Both the position numbers and the translations under genes were made by a program. A stretch of 64,000 bases of DNA, taken from Ypsolopha sequella. Its lineage: Eukaryota > Arthropoda > Insecta > Lepidoptera > Ypsolophidae. Location of the stretch: assembly GCA_934047225.1 (NCBI GenBank), contig OW203991.1:5642001-5706000 (forward strand), in the 5' to 3' direction. The notes under the pieces are model-generated. The model searched no databases and was not told where the DNA came from. It saw only the letters and a program-made list of their open reading frames with translations. Below, in pieces: positions 49,733 through 61,946 of this stretch. Positions within the stretch are counted from its first letter, which is position 1. Each line of letters opens with the position of its first letter.

Positions 49733-51019
49733 GAGGGAAGGTCAATAATTTCGCGGAATGGCGGGGAAGGATAATGAAATGAAACATTAAACTATTTTTC
49801 CTTTCCAATGTATTCTCCCTTAACCCTAATACATTTATTAGATCTGTCAAATAACTTATAAATACCGTCGAAAAATAAATTGTCTTGGGTGTCAAAATAG
49901 GCCGAAATTGCCGACTTAACTTCATCATCGTCGCCAATTTTTTTTCCACGCAGTGCTTTCTTCATTTTTGGAAACAAATAATAGTTGCTTGGGGCCAGGT
50001 CTGGGCTGTAGGGTGGGTGGCGCAGTTGTTCAAAATCGCACCGGTGAATGGCAGCCATCTCAATATGGCTTGTGTGCACGGGCGCATTGTCGTGCAACAG
50101 GAGCACGCCTTTTGTAAGCTTTCCTCGCCTTTTTTCTTTAATAGCTTCTTTTAATTGATCTAGTAAAGAAGCATAGTATTCACCAGTTATGGAAACACCA
50201 CGTTCCTTATAATCAATCCAAAGGATACCCTCTGTAACCCAAAAGATCGTTGCCATGATCTTTCCGGCCGATTGAGACAAATTATATTTCTTAGGAGAGG
50301 GTGTGCCTTTTTTATGCCACTGCATCGACTTTTGCTTTGACTTAGGTTCATAATGGTGAACCCAAATTTCATCGCTAGTTACAATTCGGGCCATAACTTC
50401 CTCCCTTTGCTCTCCATAGTGGTCCAAAAACTCGCGACAACTTTCGACGCGCTCGCGTTTTTGATGCGTAGAAAGCATTCTCGGAACCAATCTTGCACAG
50501 ACTTTAGTCATGCCAAGATGTTGATGTAGGATGTTTAAAATGGTTGCTTCTGATACTCGAACTAATTCTGCAAGGTGTTTTTCTTTAGCCGGGCATCTTA
50601 TAATACAAGTTTTACAACTTTTCGCTTATTTCTGGCGTGGTAGCCTCAATCGGCCGTCCAGGTTGGGTGTCGTCTTCAATGGAGTCCCTCCCTTGTTTAA
50701 AAAGGACGTGCCATTTATAAATCATGGTTTTCCCTGGAGCGGAGTCCTCATAAACAGCTAACATCTCTTGAAAAATGGTTTGAGGTGTCTTTCCTTGTTT
50801 GGTGAGAAACTTAATCACGGCGCGATATTAAATTTTCTCCATAGTGGCTAGTTTCTTCCCGATTGACTTGTTTACTCGTTGATAACTCAAAAGCTAATGA
50901 CCCGATTAGACTGAAAGTTAGTCTATATACTAACAATGAAACACTCAATTAGCGGCTTCCTGGATAAGTAAACTCACCTTCACCAACCCCGCCATTCCGC
51001 GAAATTATTGACCTACCCT
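49733..51019 (-). mobile_element. mariner-family transposon, full length, decayed
   Basis: About 1.29 kb bounded by inverted ends that share GGTCAATAATTTCGCGGAAT plus GGCGGGG, with an outer AGGG(A/T)A extension and TA on both sides (49731-49732 and 51020-51021), the mariner target. It encloses one transposase frame on the - strand. Confidence 0.9.
49792..50842 (-). pseudogene. mariner transposase, inactivated
   Basis: The start ATG (50842-50840) is followed by a TAA at codon 5 and then by VIKFLTKQGKTPQTIF, the N-terminal helix-turn-helix region, and DTQPGRP. A frameshift near 50612-50625 moves the remainder to another frame (RCPAKEKHLAELVRVSEATI, then LVPRMLSTHQ). The DDE domain keeps its first Asp in TSDEIWVHH and second in HDNAPVH. 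The third, 34 residues on, is Asn in APSNYYLF where Asp is expected (AAC codon). Three independent lesions make it non-functional. It would otherwise bind the terminal inverted repeats and move the element by cut and paste. Confidence 0.85.
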
Positions 51020-51021
51020 TA

Positions 51022-51471
51022 TTCAATACCAATCATTGTCATTGCGGGAAATATCCCTCTCTATAACGCAAAACAAGATAACGTAGAACAATTTTGTAAT
51101 AATACGTGAAAGAATGAATTCAGGCCTCTGAGATACGGTGAATCGGTTACTATGGGAGGCAATACGTTCAGTGAGTTGAGTTTTGATTCAACCTGGAAAA
51201 CATCTGGATTTGCGGTGGCTTTCGATATCTGATTATTCGATTTATAGTCCAGTCAATATAATAATGTTGGTATGGAATTAGTAGTGTGGGCTTACACAAC
51301 AGCGCCTGATGGAAAGCGTCCATGAGACCTAGGATGAGGCGCGGTCACCCAGAAAGTGGGAGAGTGAAAGTAGGCGAGGTCTGTCTGCCTGCCAAAGACT
51401 TCCGCAAAATCTACGGAAGTCGGTAACTGACAAATGACTACGCAACTGCCTGTTACTACTCTCCTAGTACG
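51022..51471. other. unassigned stretch
   Basis: No gene recognised; the antisense 68-codon frame has no domain. Confidence 0.4.
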
Positions 51472-51596
51472 GCATCCCATGACGTCATGATGGCACACGA
51501 CGAGTCGCTTCGTATCATGGTTTCGTCATGAGAGTGATGACAATCCATGGTTGTCAAAAGGACTCGTCGTGTGCCATCATGACGTCATTGGGATGC
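51472..51596. repeat. inverted repeat, 35-bp arms with TGACGTCA
   Basis: GCATCCCATGACGTCATGAT then GGCACACGACGAGTC is mirrored, with one extra base, at 51561-51596. Each arm holds ATGACGTCAT, a CRE-type palindrome. Confidence 0.85.
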
Positions 51597-51718
51597 CCAC
51601 AATGCCGTTCCAGCCGTATCCTACCACGAGTTCAAGTAAAGGATTTGTCAGTGACCTTGGTATAACTGTCCAGCACCCGCAGTTTGATCAGCACAGTGTT
51701 GGATCGCGCGCGACGCGA

Positions 51719-51808
51719 CTTACTTGAATCACAAGTGCGAAGAGCGTGACATGATGTTTTTTGCGACTAAATAGTATGTGAAGCTCCTCACACTTGTGAT
51801 TCAACTAA
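51719..51808. repeat. short foldback
   Basis: TTACTTGAATCACAAGTG / CACTTGTGATTCAACTAAG arms. Confidence 0.7.
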
Positions 51809-52132
51809 GTCACGTCTTGACTTAATTAAGACGGTGCTGAGACGGAAACATGTGGCTATAATGACAAGTAAACATGTGGCTATAATAGTTTTACTTAGAA
51901 AAACTAGATGGCGCTAAGTTGACAACACTAACAGTGAATATTTCAGCGCCATCTATTATCGAAGTAGGAATTATTTTTATGTTACGTGACACCGCTTTGT
52001 CACTAGCGTTACCAATCGGTCTTTTTTAGCATCGTGTTCGTTAGAAGATTTAGCAACGCCATCTAGATTTCGGTAGAATTTTACACCTTTTTCTTGGCTA
52101 CAAACTGATGTAAGGGAACTGCTAGTCTATAC

Positions 52133-52567
52133 CAGTGCCGGATTAAGCCAGCGCGGGGCCTGTAGCAAATTCTATCAAGGGGCCCAAGATATAAGAACAT
52201 ATTAAAAAAAAACTGTTCTGAATAAAATCATAAAATTTGTTCGATAAAAAACAATCACAAAAAGACGTCTTATTTTTAACCAATTATCATGTATTTTCAA
52301 TAGTATGCATGTGAATGTGAATGTGAGTATTGCCAACTTGCGTGTAGTGCGGTGCGAAACATGATTTTCGGTATGACCAGCAGATAGAAAAATAAAATTA
52401 TAGTTGATCATTTTGATGCAAATATTTTCTTCTTAGTAATTTTGACTAAATCTAATATATAAATATCTAATACTTTTTTATGGTCAGAAAACGTTGGTGC
52501 GCGGGGCCCCCAAATGCGCGGGGCCCGCAGCATTTGCTACTCTTGCTTCGTGGCTAATCCGGCACTG
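52133..52567. mobile_element. hAT non-autonomous element with 8-bp target duplication
   Basis: Begins CAGTGCCGGATTAAGCC and ends GGCTAATCCGGCACTG, flanked on both sides by GTCTATAC (52125-52132 and 52568-52575). Subterminal GCGCGGGGCC(C/T) blocks are mirrored. The middle is AT-rich and non-coding. Confidence 0.9.
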
Positions 52568-52575
52568 GTCTATAC

Positions 52576-52961
52576 GTAGATATACGGAGAATGGATGGAT
52601 GATGGATGGACGTAGTAATACTCGGTAGTCTTTGATATTGTGCAGTAAATTGGGCTGTTGGACTGATGATAATGATGATGCGAGACGGTCTTCGGAGCAC
52701 TGAACTGAAGAAGTGAATCTAAACTGATCTGACCTCGAGTAGAAGATCTTTGACTTCAGGTGTCACGGTTCAGTGGTCTAAATTGAGAGAATTCACAAAT
52801 GAACAAATTAAGTATGCAAATTACTTGGAGTAACTTGAAAAGTAACTTGAATATTTTCTTAATTTTAAAGTAAATGTCACTAGATGAAAGTTTGAGCTCA
52901 ATCCGTTAACCCTATCTTGTATGTTTCATGAGGGCATATTTAGGAAACTATAAAGTTCGAC
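52576..52961. other. unassigned stretch
   Basis: GGATGGATGATGG near 52596 may be an RTE-type tail. No gene. Confidence 0.35.
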
Positions 52962-53106
52962 GGCAGTAGCTCAGGGGTCAATCTTGAGACCCAGACCCAT
53001 GTTCGAACCCCGGTCTGGTATGCACCAATGAGTTTTTCGGAGTTTATGTGCATATTAATTGTATTACCTAATACTCACCACTTGCTGAACGGTGAAGGAA
53101 GTACAT
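52962..53106 (+). repeat. SINE copy with tRNA-like head
   Basis: GGCAGTAGCTCAGGGG, GTTCGAACCCCGG, CACCAATGAGTTTTTCGGAG, TTTATGTGCAT, CACCACTTGCTGAACGG, GAAGG. The head is shortened in the anticodon region. Confidence 0.75.
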
Positions 53107-53134
53107 CAACACTAGGCATGTATTTATATATGTA

Positions 53135-53462
53135 ACCTATAGTATATAGGATGGGATTTGGTCGGCCGCCTGGATTCGTGCTGGGGGCTCGGTTGGTGAT
53201 CATTGAACCTTGTTCCTGGTCCCTGGCCGGGTCTCCGGTATGGGTTCGAGCGGTTGATTGGATTTCACCTTGTATAATTATATTTTACCTATAATTTTAA
53301 TCGTATATATATTGCTTCATAAATTAAATAAACATTTAATCTAGTTCATGTACATTTATTATTTTATTACATATATTTTTATAAGATTAAAATTTGACTT
53401 GTGAAACGTGTATTATATATACCTACTTTGCAAAATAAACTTTTTGAATTTTGAATTTTGAA
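53135..53462 (+). mobile_element. LINE 3' end, tail family T (best copy)
   Basis: ATAGGATGGGATTTGGTCGG, CCCTGGCCGGGTCTCCGG, GATTGGATTTCACCTTG, then an AT-rich body and TTTGCAAAATAAACTTTTTG with AATTTTG units. Only the 3' UTR remains. Confidence 0.65.
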
Positions 53463-53679
53463 AAGCCGTCGTAATAGGTCAGCCATTTTGTTTCTGTGAC
53501 GTTTAAAAGTATAACGTCATCAAAGCTTATTCTTAAGGTGTGCCATCCCGCTCAGCTACCAAATAAATGCTTTTGGTGTTTGTGACGTCCTCATGGCTTT
53601 GATCTCAATGAAACTTTGCACATATCTTTATACATGTTTCCTTTCCCCTCACACCACACTCTGACCCATCTCTCGTCAA

Positions 53680-53962
53680 GAGGTGCAAGATGTCGAGATA
53701 TTCGAAAAGCGCCGAATTTGTGAAATGGTTTCAGGTAAAAACTGTTTTCCATGAAACGGTAACTGTTAATTTATAGAAAAGTGTATAAACTTAGTCTTCT
53801 TTACATGAACGATGTCTGTATTTCTCCCTTTTTTATTTCCAGTATAGATAAAATTATACAACTTGCTAAACTTTACGTAAAAACAAGGCAAAATTCACGA
53901 TATCCTGACAGCTATTATGATGGTGTTTCATCAACTTTTGCTTTTTGGACTGTATATAAGGT
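53680..53962 (+). repeat. dispersed repeat with inverted copy at 59272-59575
   Basis: Shared blocks: AAATGGTTTCA, ATATCCTGACAGCTATTATG, GGTGTTT, AAGCAAAA (in reverse). The 59 kb copy lies inside the large nested palindrome. Confidence 0.65.
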
Positions 53963-54127
53963 TAAACAATATTAGCAACAATTTAGCTATACTGTATTTT
54001 TCACAGGATCAGGATTTTATTCTAGCATATCAAACAAGATGCCCAAAAGTTGGATGTTTTAGAGCGAGACGGAGAGAGTCAGGGGTACTTAATAATAATA
54101 GTACGGTCAACAAAAGAAATAGGAAAC

Positions 54128-54597
54128 CTGCGGGCCTATTGTGTATCTCTAGTTGCCTTCTGGACGAGGTGTCTATCATCAAAAACATAGATATACTATC
54201 GAATTCCGATGTCCTAAGGATATTTTCGCACTTGAAATGACGACACAGATTGTTAATAGTTCAATACCCACTAAAGGCAATTTTGAAATTTCAGTTTTTA
54301 GCTATGTTTTTGATGATAGGCACCTCGTGCAGTTGGCAACTAAAGATACAGAATAGGGGGGCAGGCCCCCTATTCTGTATCTTTGGTTGCTAACTGGACC
54401 GGGTGCCTAAAATCAAAAACATAGATAAAAACTGAACTTTCAAAATTGCCTTTAGTGGGTATCGAACTATTTACGAACTGTGCTGTCATTTCAAGTGCGA
54501 ACATTTCCTTAGACAATCGGAATTCGATAGTAAATCTATATTTTTGATGATAGACACCCGGTACAGTTGGCAACTAGAAATACATAATAGGCCCGCA
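54128..54597. mobile_element. large imperfect palindrome of two head-to-head MITEs
   Basis: Two copies of the foldback found at 37822-38032 meet at about 54361 (CAGAATAGGGGGGCAGGCCCCCTATTCTG). Arms are about 230 bp. Both contain AAAACATAGAT, CCTTTAGTGGG (or its inverse) and GGCAACTA. Open frames of 67-107 codons are byproducts. Confidence 0.8.
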
Positions 54598-54599
54598 GG

Positions 54600-55428
54600 T
54601 CCAGCAACACTCGATCCTAAGACCCACTGACTATTGACGGACTGGATGAAGAAATAAATAGTTCGTGTTTGTATGTATTTACCAAGTATTCCTCTGTCAT
54701 TTATCGAAGTGTACACTGGATCTGGTTACTTATCTCTTAAGTTGACTGTACTATTATTTCTTTGCAACATTAGTCCTTTGTCTTTCAGTGTTATAACAGG
54801 TAATAGAATAAGGGCGAAACATTAAAAAAATGTAATAGTAAATTAAAGTTTTGTTTTCGAACTGAATCGGGAAGATGTTTCACAAGCAATAACGATAAAC
54901 AAAAGTATTGTTAACTCCTCAATACTCATGGGGTTCCGTAGAAGCAGATATTTGAATATTTTTCCGTTTAGGGTTCAACTTGTGATTGGGATATCGACAA
55001 AAGAAAGTTTTTGTATTTAAGTTTGTAGGGAAAGGGTAAAAAACAAAACTGAGCCCATGTTTACTTTGTTTAATATCTTGAGAAATAGACATAGAAAAAC
55101 AAAAAATATTTATTATTATAATATAGGCACTAACTACATTATATACATCGATATACCAACCAATTACATACACTTACTTTTCATGTAAAATAAAAAACAA
55201 TTAAACTAAACTATAATTAGGAGAAATACAATAAAAAATTGTCTAAATTATATCTAATAAAATAATATACTTGAAGAAATAAAAATAACTAATAAATGTA
55301 ATATAAATACAACAAGGTTGATATATACATGTATATGAATACGTCAAATAAATAAATATTATGCCTAACCCCGCCCATTCGCTTAGTCTTGTTAAGAAGA
55401 AGGGCAAGAAACTTTAACAAGATCACTT
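54600..55428. other. unassigned stretch
   Basis: 55360-55410 has CCCCGCCCATTCGCTTAGTC, also near 9808, a LINE tail word. Otherwise AT-rich; no gene. Confidence 0.35.
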
Positions 55429-55625
55429 TTTAGGGTTCCGTACCCAAAGGGTAACCAACGGGACCTATTATTAAAACTCCGCTGTCCGTCTGTCTATCCG
55501 TCTGTCACCAGGCTGTATCTCATGAACCGTGATAGTTAGACAGTTGAAATTTTCACAGATGATGTATTTCTGTTGCCGCTATAACAACAAATATTAAAAA
55601 ACATAATAAAATTAATATTTGAAGG
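55429..55625 (+). repeat. GGTTCCGTA...CTTGGCCGG repeat, copy 3 (5' part)
   Basis: AGGGTTCCGTACCC to ATAACAACAAATATT, then cut off where E11 begins. Confidence 0.75.
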
Positions 55626-55627
55626 GA

Positions 55628-55849
55628 AATTAGATAGGATTTCAGAATAACGGGAAAAAATAAAACAATTTAGAGGTCTTTTCGGAATTAAATTCTACCG
55701 AGAAAATTTCATCCAATCGCGTTTTCCTTCAGTAAGAATCTTAATCAAACACTCAATAAACATTTACCAAAAATGAAATACGTAGATGACGTTATAGTGG
55801 AGTAAAATAGATTTGAAAAAAAAACTATTTTTTTTTGGTATCGCCTTAA
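55628..55849 (-). mobile_element. TTAA-family element (E11), partial copy of E2
   Basis: Reverse of the first 200 bp of E2, ending GGTATCGCCTTAA. It shares TAGATGACGTTATAGTGGAG. Confidence 0.7.
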
Positions 55850-56168
55850 CCGCTATATTTTGGCTGTAATCTTTACGTAATCAACAGTTACCACGACATT
55901 TTTCATAAATTTTGGTCCTCTGGTTTTGGAGATAATTGTTGGGGGGAACATGATAACGTTAAAAAAATGCTACTTTTCGAGGTTTTGTTGTACGGGAACC
56001 CCCCTTGGGTTTCAATTTTTTTTTCTCATATGCCTTGGTATGCCATGTATTTATTGTGTGAAACTTTTGACTGGCTACCTCACGGCCCTGTGACAGACGG
56101 ATGGACGGAAGGACAGAGAGGCAGCAGAGGCTTAGCTTTATATTCTCTGGTAATAGGGTCCTGTTGGG

Positions 56169-56429
56169 CAGTGGCGTGCACAGAACTTTTTTCCGGAAAA
56201 GCAATCAGAAGGTCAAGTACGACAGTAAAAAAAATATGAAAAAATTTAAATAACACTTTGAAAAAAAAAAGTTTGTATGAAAATGTTCACTCTAAGAAAG
56301 GCAGTGCCTACCCTGGCGTCATACAAACTTTTTTTTTTCAAAGTGTTATTAAAAAAAAATCATATTTTTTTTATTGTCGTACTTGACCTTCTGATTGCTT
56401 TTCCGGAAAATGTTCTGTGCACGCCACTG
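56169..56429. mobile_element. hAT MITE with 8-bp target duplication
   Basis: Begins CAGTGGCGTGCACAGAAC and ends GTTCTGTGCACGCCACTG. Arms of about 110 bp. CTGTTGGG flanks both ends (56161-56168 and 56430-56437). Partial second copy at 24612-24781. Non-coding, young-looking. Confidence 0.95.
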
Positions 56430-56627
56430 CTGTTGGGCACTCTTCTGGTAAGGAACCCTAAAAATATGGTAAAAAAACAAAGAACGATTCAGGTGTGCTG
56501 AGAAAACAGGCCCTTGTTTTCTTTTTAAATAACTTGAGTTCCTCGACAACCTCTTCAGCTGTGTAAATATACGCTTCTTAGGTACTATTTAACATACATA
56601 GTGCTCGAAGTACGATTGTTGATTTTT

Positions 56628-57342
56628 AGGGTTCCGTAGTAAGTTGTAAGTTGTCCGTCCGTATGTCGCAGCCTCATAACTTTAGCATAAAGAAATGGAG
56701 TTTGCATTAATTTGCCCACATATCATATATGAAAAAATTTGAAATTGTTCAAAATATTTCCTAAACAAAATTAAGAAAAATAAAAAATATTATCCTAAAA
56801 TGTCGAAAAGTTTATTGTAAAAATATATATACTTTTACTATAATTACTGGCACTGGTTTCGAGAAATCTTTAAAAAACATCAAAAATATGTATGTCGCCC
56901 CCCCTTATCTCCGAAACTGGTAGACAGAAAAATATGAAAATAAATGTCGATAACTGACCAATTACAGGAAATTTATAGCGATTTCAAAAAAGTTGAGCAC
57001 AAATGAGAAATATAAAAAAGAAGTAAAATAAATTTAAAAAATTGGATATACATTGTGGGTATTAAAAAGCTGATTGTAAAAATATATAGTTTGGCTATAT
57101 TTAACTGCATCTATTTCGAGAAATCCTTGAAAAATCATAAAAAAATGTATGTCCCCCCCTTATCCCCAAAACTGGTGGACCGAAAAATATGAAAAAAATC
57201 AGGATAATGTGTTTACGTAAATATTACAGAAAAAATAAAGCGATTGAGAAATTCACGAAAAAAATTACAAAATAAATTTTTTCATCCACAATACGGAACC
57301 CTAGGTACGCGAGTCTGACTCGCACTTGGCCGGTTTTTTAAC
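56628..57342 (+). repeat. long GGTTCCGTAGT...CTTGGCCGG repeat with internal duplication
   Basis: About 715 bp. The middle contains a unit of about 240 bp repeated twice (AAAATATATA, TTCGAGAAATC, ATGTATGTC, CCCCTTATC). Ends ACGGAACCCTAGGTACGCGAG...CACTTGGCCGG. A second copy lies at 62865-63612. Confidence 0.75.
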
Positions 57343-58599
57343 CATTTTACATATCGATAATATATTGTATTTCATCCATCCATCCAAATATAGTATTTAT
57401 TTTATCTTTATTATGTTTATTTTGTAATCGACCGACCATAACATTTTTGCATGAGAGCACAACAATGGCTGAAATGGTTTAAATATTTTACGAGAACTCC
57501 ATGAAGGGACTTCCAACTACATATTTGAGTCATATCGGAAATTTTTCTGCTCGCGATGTCACCCACGCGAATATGGGTGCAATTATTATTCTAGTTTCTA
57601 GCCCAGGAATTATTGTCAGAATCTTTCAGGACATTGTATTGCTATTTTATTGTATTCATTATAGCATTGTATTGTATTCACTAGACATAGTTTCTGTACC
57701 CCCACGTGCCAGACATGGAACATCTTTGACGAGATAACAACGGCAAATGTACCAAAATTCACGGGAAAATGAATCACCCTCAGCAATCGGAAGGGGAACG
57801 AAAATACAAACAGAAATAAAATGTCAGCTTTCGGATGATTTTGTTGCAATCATTAGGTTACGTATAGCCATAAAAAAAATACATGTTTTTGGTTGAACTT
57901 TAAGGTATTCATTTTCCACAAACCACGTTAATCGATTTATATTTGTACTGTCAATGAATTTTTTTGTAACCCTCTATTGCACACTTCTTATCGATTTTGT
58001 TTCAGGTATCGCTTTCGCGATTTTGTTGTTTTTTTTTTAATAAAATTAGTGTGAATGATATCTATTCATTTTCCAAATACCATGTTATTCGGGTCAAAAA
58101 AAGCACCCCCTTTTTCCAAAAATACGTAAATCCACTGATGCAGTCAGCGGCAGCAAGATATTGTCAGTCTACGCCTAGCGTTGGCGCCCGTAAGACGTGG
58201 AACCTGTGCCCTTTTTTGCAAGCTATAAATATCTCCCAAAACTATTTCAAAACACATTGAAATTAATTTTATAAAGTAATATTTCGAGGAGCATCATATT
58301 CCTGCCGTTAAAAACTCAACAAAATATGCGTATGAGTGATTTAGCTACATCGTGCCATAGTCATAACAACAAAACTGAATGAATTTGGAATGAATTCATA
58401 CTTTTATGCGGGAAAATAATATATGTTACTCTAAAAGAATAATTTTGTGATCGTTATTGAAACCCAAATTAATTTACTTATACTTACTGAGATCTGTAAC
58501 AAAGATCAATGACCTTTTCGTGAAATTACCCTCTAGTATTGGCTCACCATTTCAGGTCCAATAAGTGAAGTTTTTTGCAAATTATATAGGTACACTTAC
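57343..58599. other. unassigned stretch
   Basis: No gene or repeat recognised. Frames of 77-87 codons carry no domain. Confidence 0.35.
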
Positions 58600-60400
58600 T
58601 TGGGATAAATCGCCAAGCATTTAAAATATAGAAATTTATTTTGAAATATTTACAGTGCATGGCAAAATTATTAGATCGTAGATAATCCTGTCGGTACATG
58701 TTCAGGTTCTGTTACGCAAAATGAAAACAATGAAACTCTTTTAGGATTAATTTGTTATCCCTATGTTTGTCTGTCTGTCCGTTCGTCTAGACAATTTTTT
58801 CTGGGTAAAATTAATAAATACCAATATAAACGGCCCTCTATAGAGCTGTAAAAACATACTTTTGACGTTTTTATTTATATTACGTTTTAGGTTTTCACGT
58901 TTTTTTTTTACGTTTTTCATACAAATTTTCTCACTATGAAAATGTAGGGATGAACACTTGAGATAATATTTTGCATTTAAAAGTCAACACAGAAAGGAAT
59001 TGTTGAACAAATAATGTAAAAAATATGAAAATTATGTTGTTCTATTCTAAAGGGATTAATTATCTACTGTTCAATGTGGCGATAGCTTTGTTTATTTTTT
59101 ACTTGAATTATTTTTTACTAAGATAATAAATAGTTTAATACAAGGTTTTCCTTAAGAGGTCCCTTTACCCCTGTATTTTTCTTAAAATTCATACAATAGG
59201 TATAAACCGAATGTGAAGTCTACAGCTTATTTTCTTCATATCTTTTTTCATGAGTATATTCTAGTGACATCTAACTACGTCTGTATACAGCCCAAAAAGC
59301 AAAATTTGATAAAACACCATCATAATAGCTGTCAGGATATCGTCAATATTGCCTCGTTTTTACGCAAAGATTAACAAGTTTGTATATTTTTATCTATACT
59401 GGAAATAAAAAAGAGAGAAATACAGGCGTCGTTCATGTTAAGATGACTAAGTTTACACACTTTGCTAAGTATAAACAATTACCGTTTCATGGAAAACTGT
59501 TTTGACTTGAAACCATTTCACAAATTCAATTAACTTATTTTGAATATCTTGTCATCTTGCACTTCTTAATGAGAAATACAATTTCAATAAGTAAAAATAC
59601 AACTTTTAGTTAAGAAAACTTATAGTTAAAAGTTTGCTGTATGCATTGACATATTTTTAATTATATTACAATAGTAATAAAATAATTGGCTTATTCGTCG
59701 TCGTAATACCAGCCGTAAATTTCTTAAATAATCTGATATCACGCTTATGGAAAACCCAATTATTTTGAAGATACCATAATATCATTAAAATATGTTTATG
59801 CATATAGCAAACTTTTAACAATAAATTGTCTTAGCTAAAAGTTGTACTTTACCGTTATAATTATTTCTTAATATTTTGTTACAAATTCGGAGAAATAGCC
59901 CTTAAGGAAAACCTTGTATGAAAATATTTGTTATCTTTGTAACAAAGAAAAAAAAAAAAATAAACAAAGCTATCGCCACATTGAACAAACAGTAAATTAT
60001 TAATCCCTTTAGAATAGAAAGATATGGTTTTATATTTTTTACATTATTTGTTCTACAGTTCCTTTCTGTGCTTTCTTTCAAATGCAAAATATTATGTGAA
60101 GTGTTGATCTCTATATTTTCATAAGGAGAAAATTTGTATGAAAAAGTTAAACAAAAGGCCATAAAAACGTTATAATAGGTATATTTTACAGGGCTGTAAA
60201 TATTAGCATTTATTGATTTTACCCAGAAAAATTGCCTAGACAAACGGACAAACAGACAAACATAGGGACAACAAATTAATCCTAAAAGAGTTTTGTTTTT
60301 TCATTTTGCGTAAAGGGACCTGAACATTTCAAACTATGATACAAATAAATTTCTATATTTTAAACACTTGGCGATTTATCCCAAGGGTAAACAGGTGTCC
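58600..60400. mobile_element. large foldback with about 550-bp arms and nested palindromes
   Basis: 58600-59165 and 59880-60400 are inverted and diverged copies, sharing TTGGGATAAATCGCCAAG, TTTTAGGATTAATTTGTT, CAATGTGGCGATAGCTTTG and CAAGGTTTTCCTTAAG. Within the centre, a second pair (about 59597-59660 / 59785-59852, TACAACTTTTAG...AAAGTTTGCT) is inverted too. A third segment (59272-59575) is a reverse copy of 53680-53962. Foldback-type organisation, no transposase. Confidence 0.75.
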
Positions 60401-61598
60401 CAAAAGTCAACGCTTTCCCTTGGAAGGCTGGTAGGCCAGTTCATGACTGACCAGAATATCAAATTATGACCTCAGCAAAAAGTAGATAGTCTTCGAGTTG
60501 ATGGTACTTTTATAAATTCGAATAGATTTTTGAGAGTCAAAGCTAACCAGTTCTAAATTCTAAGAATAAATTTTTTGTTGCGCAACTCTGAATAGTCATT
60601 CTATTGATAAAGTCAAAAATAAACCTTGAAATGCTGTTACATCAGGAAGAAAAATAAAAACCCAATTTATAAGCAATTTTTTGTAATTAGGTTAGTTCGA
60701 TACCACACCCTGAAAAAAATGTCCTATGTTAGTTTTGCAAATTGTCTTAAATAACGGCTCATCAAATATTGTTTTTCAAATGATCTGGCAATTTCTGTGT
60801 ATTACTTTTGAAAAAAAAGTTATTGCTATTTTATTACCAAAGGAGCTGCGTATTTTTTTAAATAATTAGAATTTAGAATGAAAGAGTGGCGGGCAATAAA
60901 AATATTTGACGTTTATTAGAAATGCCATTTAACACGCGTTAGAGTGAGATAAAATAGTGACGCTATTTAAAATGAGTTGGAATGAGATAGTAACGCAGTT
61001 AAACGTGGTTGAATGAGAGAGGCATAAATTGATATAGGCTACAGTGAGATAGATAGTGACGTGGTGCATTCCTTCTGAGAATATTTGTTAGTTTCCACTT
61101 TTTGTAATAACAACTTTAGTAAAAAATTTTTGTAAAGAAATTTTTGGTCCAATTTATTTTCCCGCAAGTGTAAAACCAGCTCAACGGGCGAAAAATATTT
61201 AAAGAATGGGTAATGGTGACAATTAACCGTCACGATATTATTATGTATCTCTAAAGGAGTGTCTGAAATGTTCCGAGGGTCAACTGATAGATCAAACACT
61301 CAAAAAACCACTTTTAGCCGACCATAATAAATTTTCGTCCCGACGTGATAGCAAGTAGGATCAATGCCGTGTGACGATGATCGAAATACACTAATAAATT
61401 AGATAAAATAAAATACGTATTACTTTTGACCCTGCCTCGTCCACTCTATTCGTATTTTTGCTATGGTGACGCGAGCTTAGAGACCGGGACGAATTTCCCC
61501 CCGCGCGCTATCGTAAAATAGAATAAGCCACGCCCGGAACTGGTTTTTGTTTTGGCTATATCATACTCTGGCCCTTCTACTATAGAATGATTGTTTTG
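60401..61598. other. unassigned stretch
   Basis: 60880-61060 repeats GAGTGAGATA / GAATGAGATAGTAACG-like words. 61450-61570 is GC-richer (CCCCCCGCGCGC). No gene recognised. Confidence 0.3.
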
Positions 61599-61694
61599 TT
61601 AAATGAGGATGACTGAGGACCGCCAAGAGTGGCGTAATATTGGGGAGGTCTATGTCCAGCAGTGGACGAATACGGGCTGATGGATGGATGGATG
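61599..61694 (+). pseudogene. RTE-type LINE extreme 3' end
   Basis: MRMTEDRQEWRNIG, YVQQWTNTG, a stop and GGATGGATGGATG. Same subfamily as 32204-32484. Confidence 0.7.
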
Positions 61695-61946
61695 TTATAC
61701 GAGTAGTTGCACAAAATACTATCAATCGACTCAATAAGTTCTAATCTAAGCAATGACACTCCACATGCTAGGATAAGAAAAAAAATCTTTCGGCTCCTTT
61801 TTCATGTATAGATAGGTAGGTACATACATGTATGGGCACTCCCTGAAAAATAATTTAATAGGATTTCTAATTCAATATAAAATTTTGGGTCAACATTCAT
61901 TCAGGTAACTTTCATGTAATTTAATTCATACATCATTTATACATTT

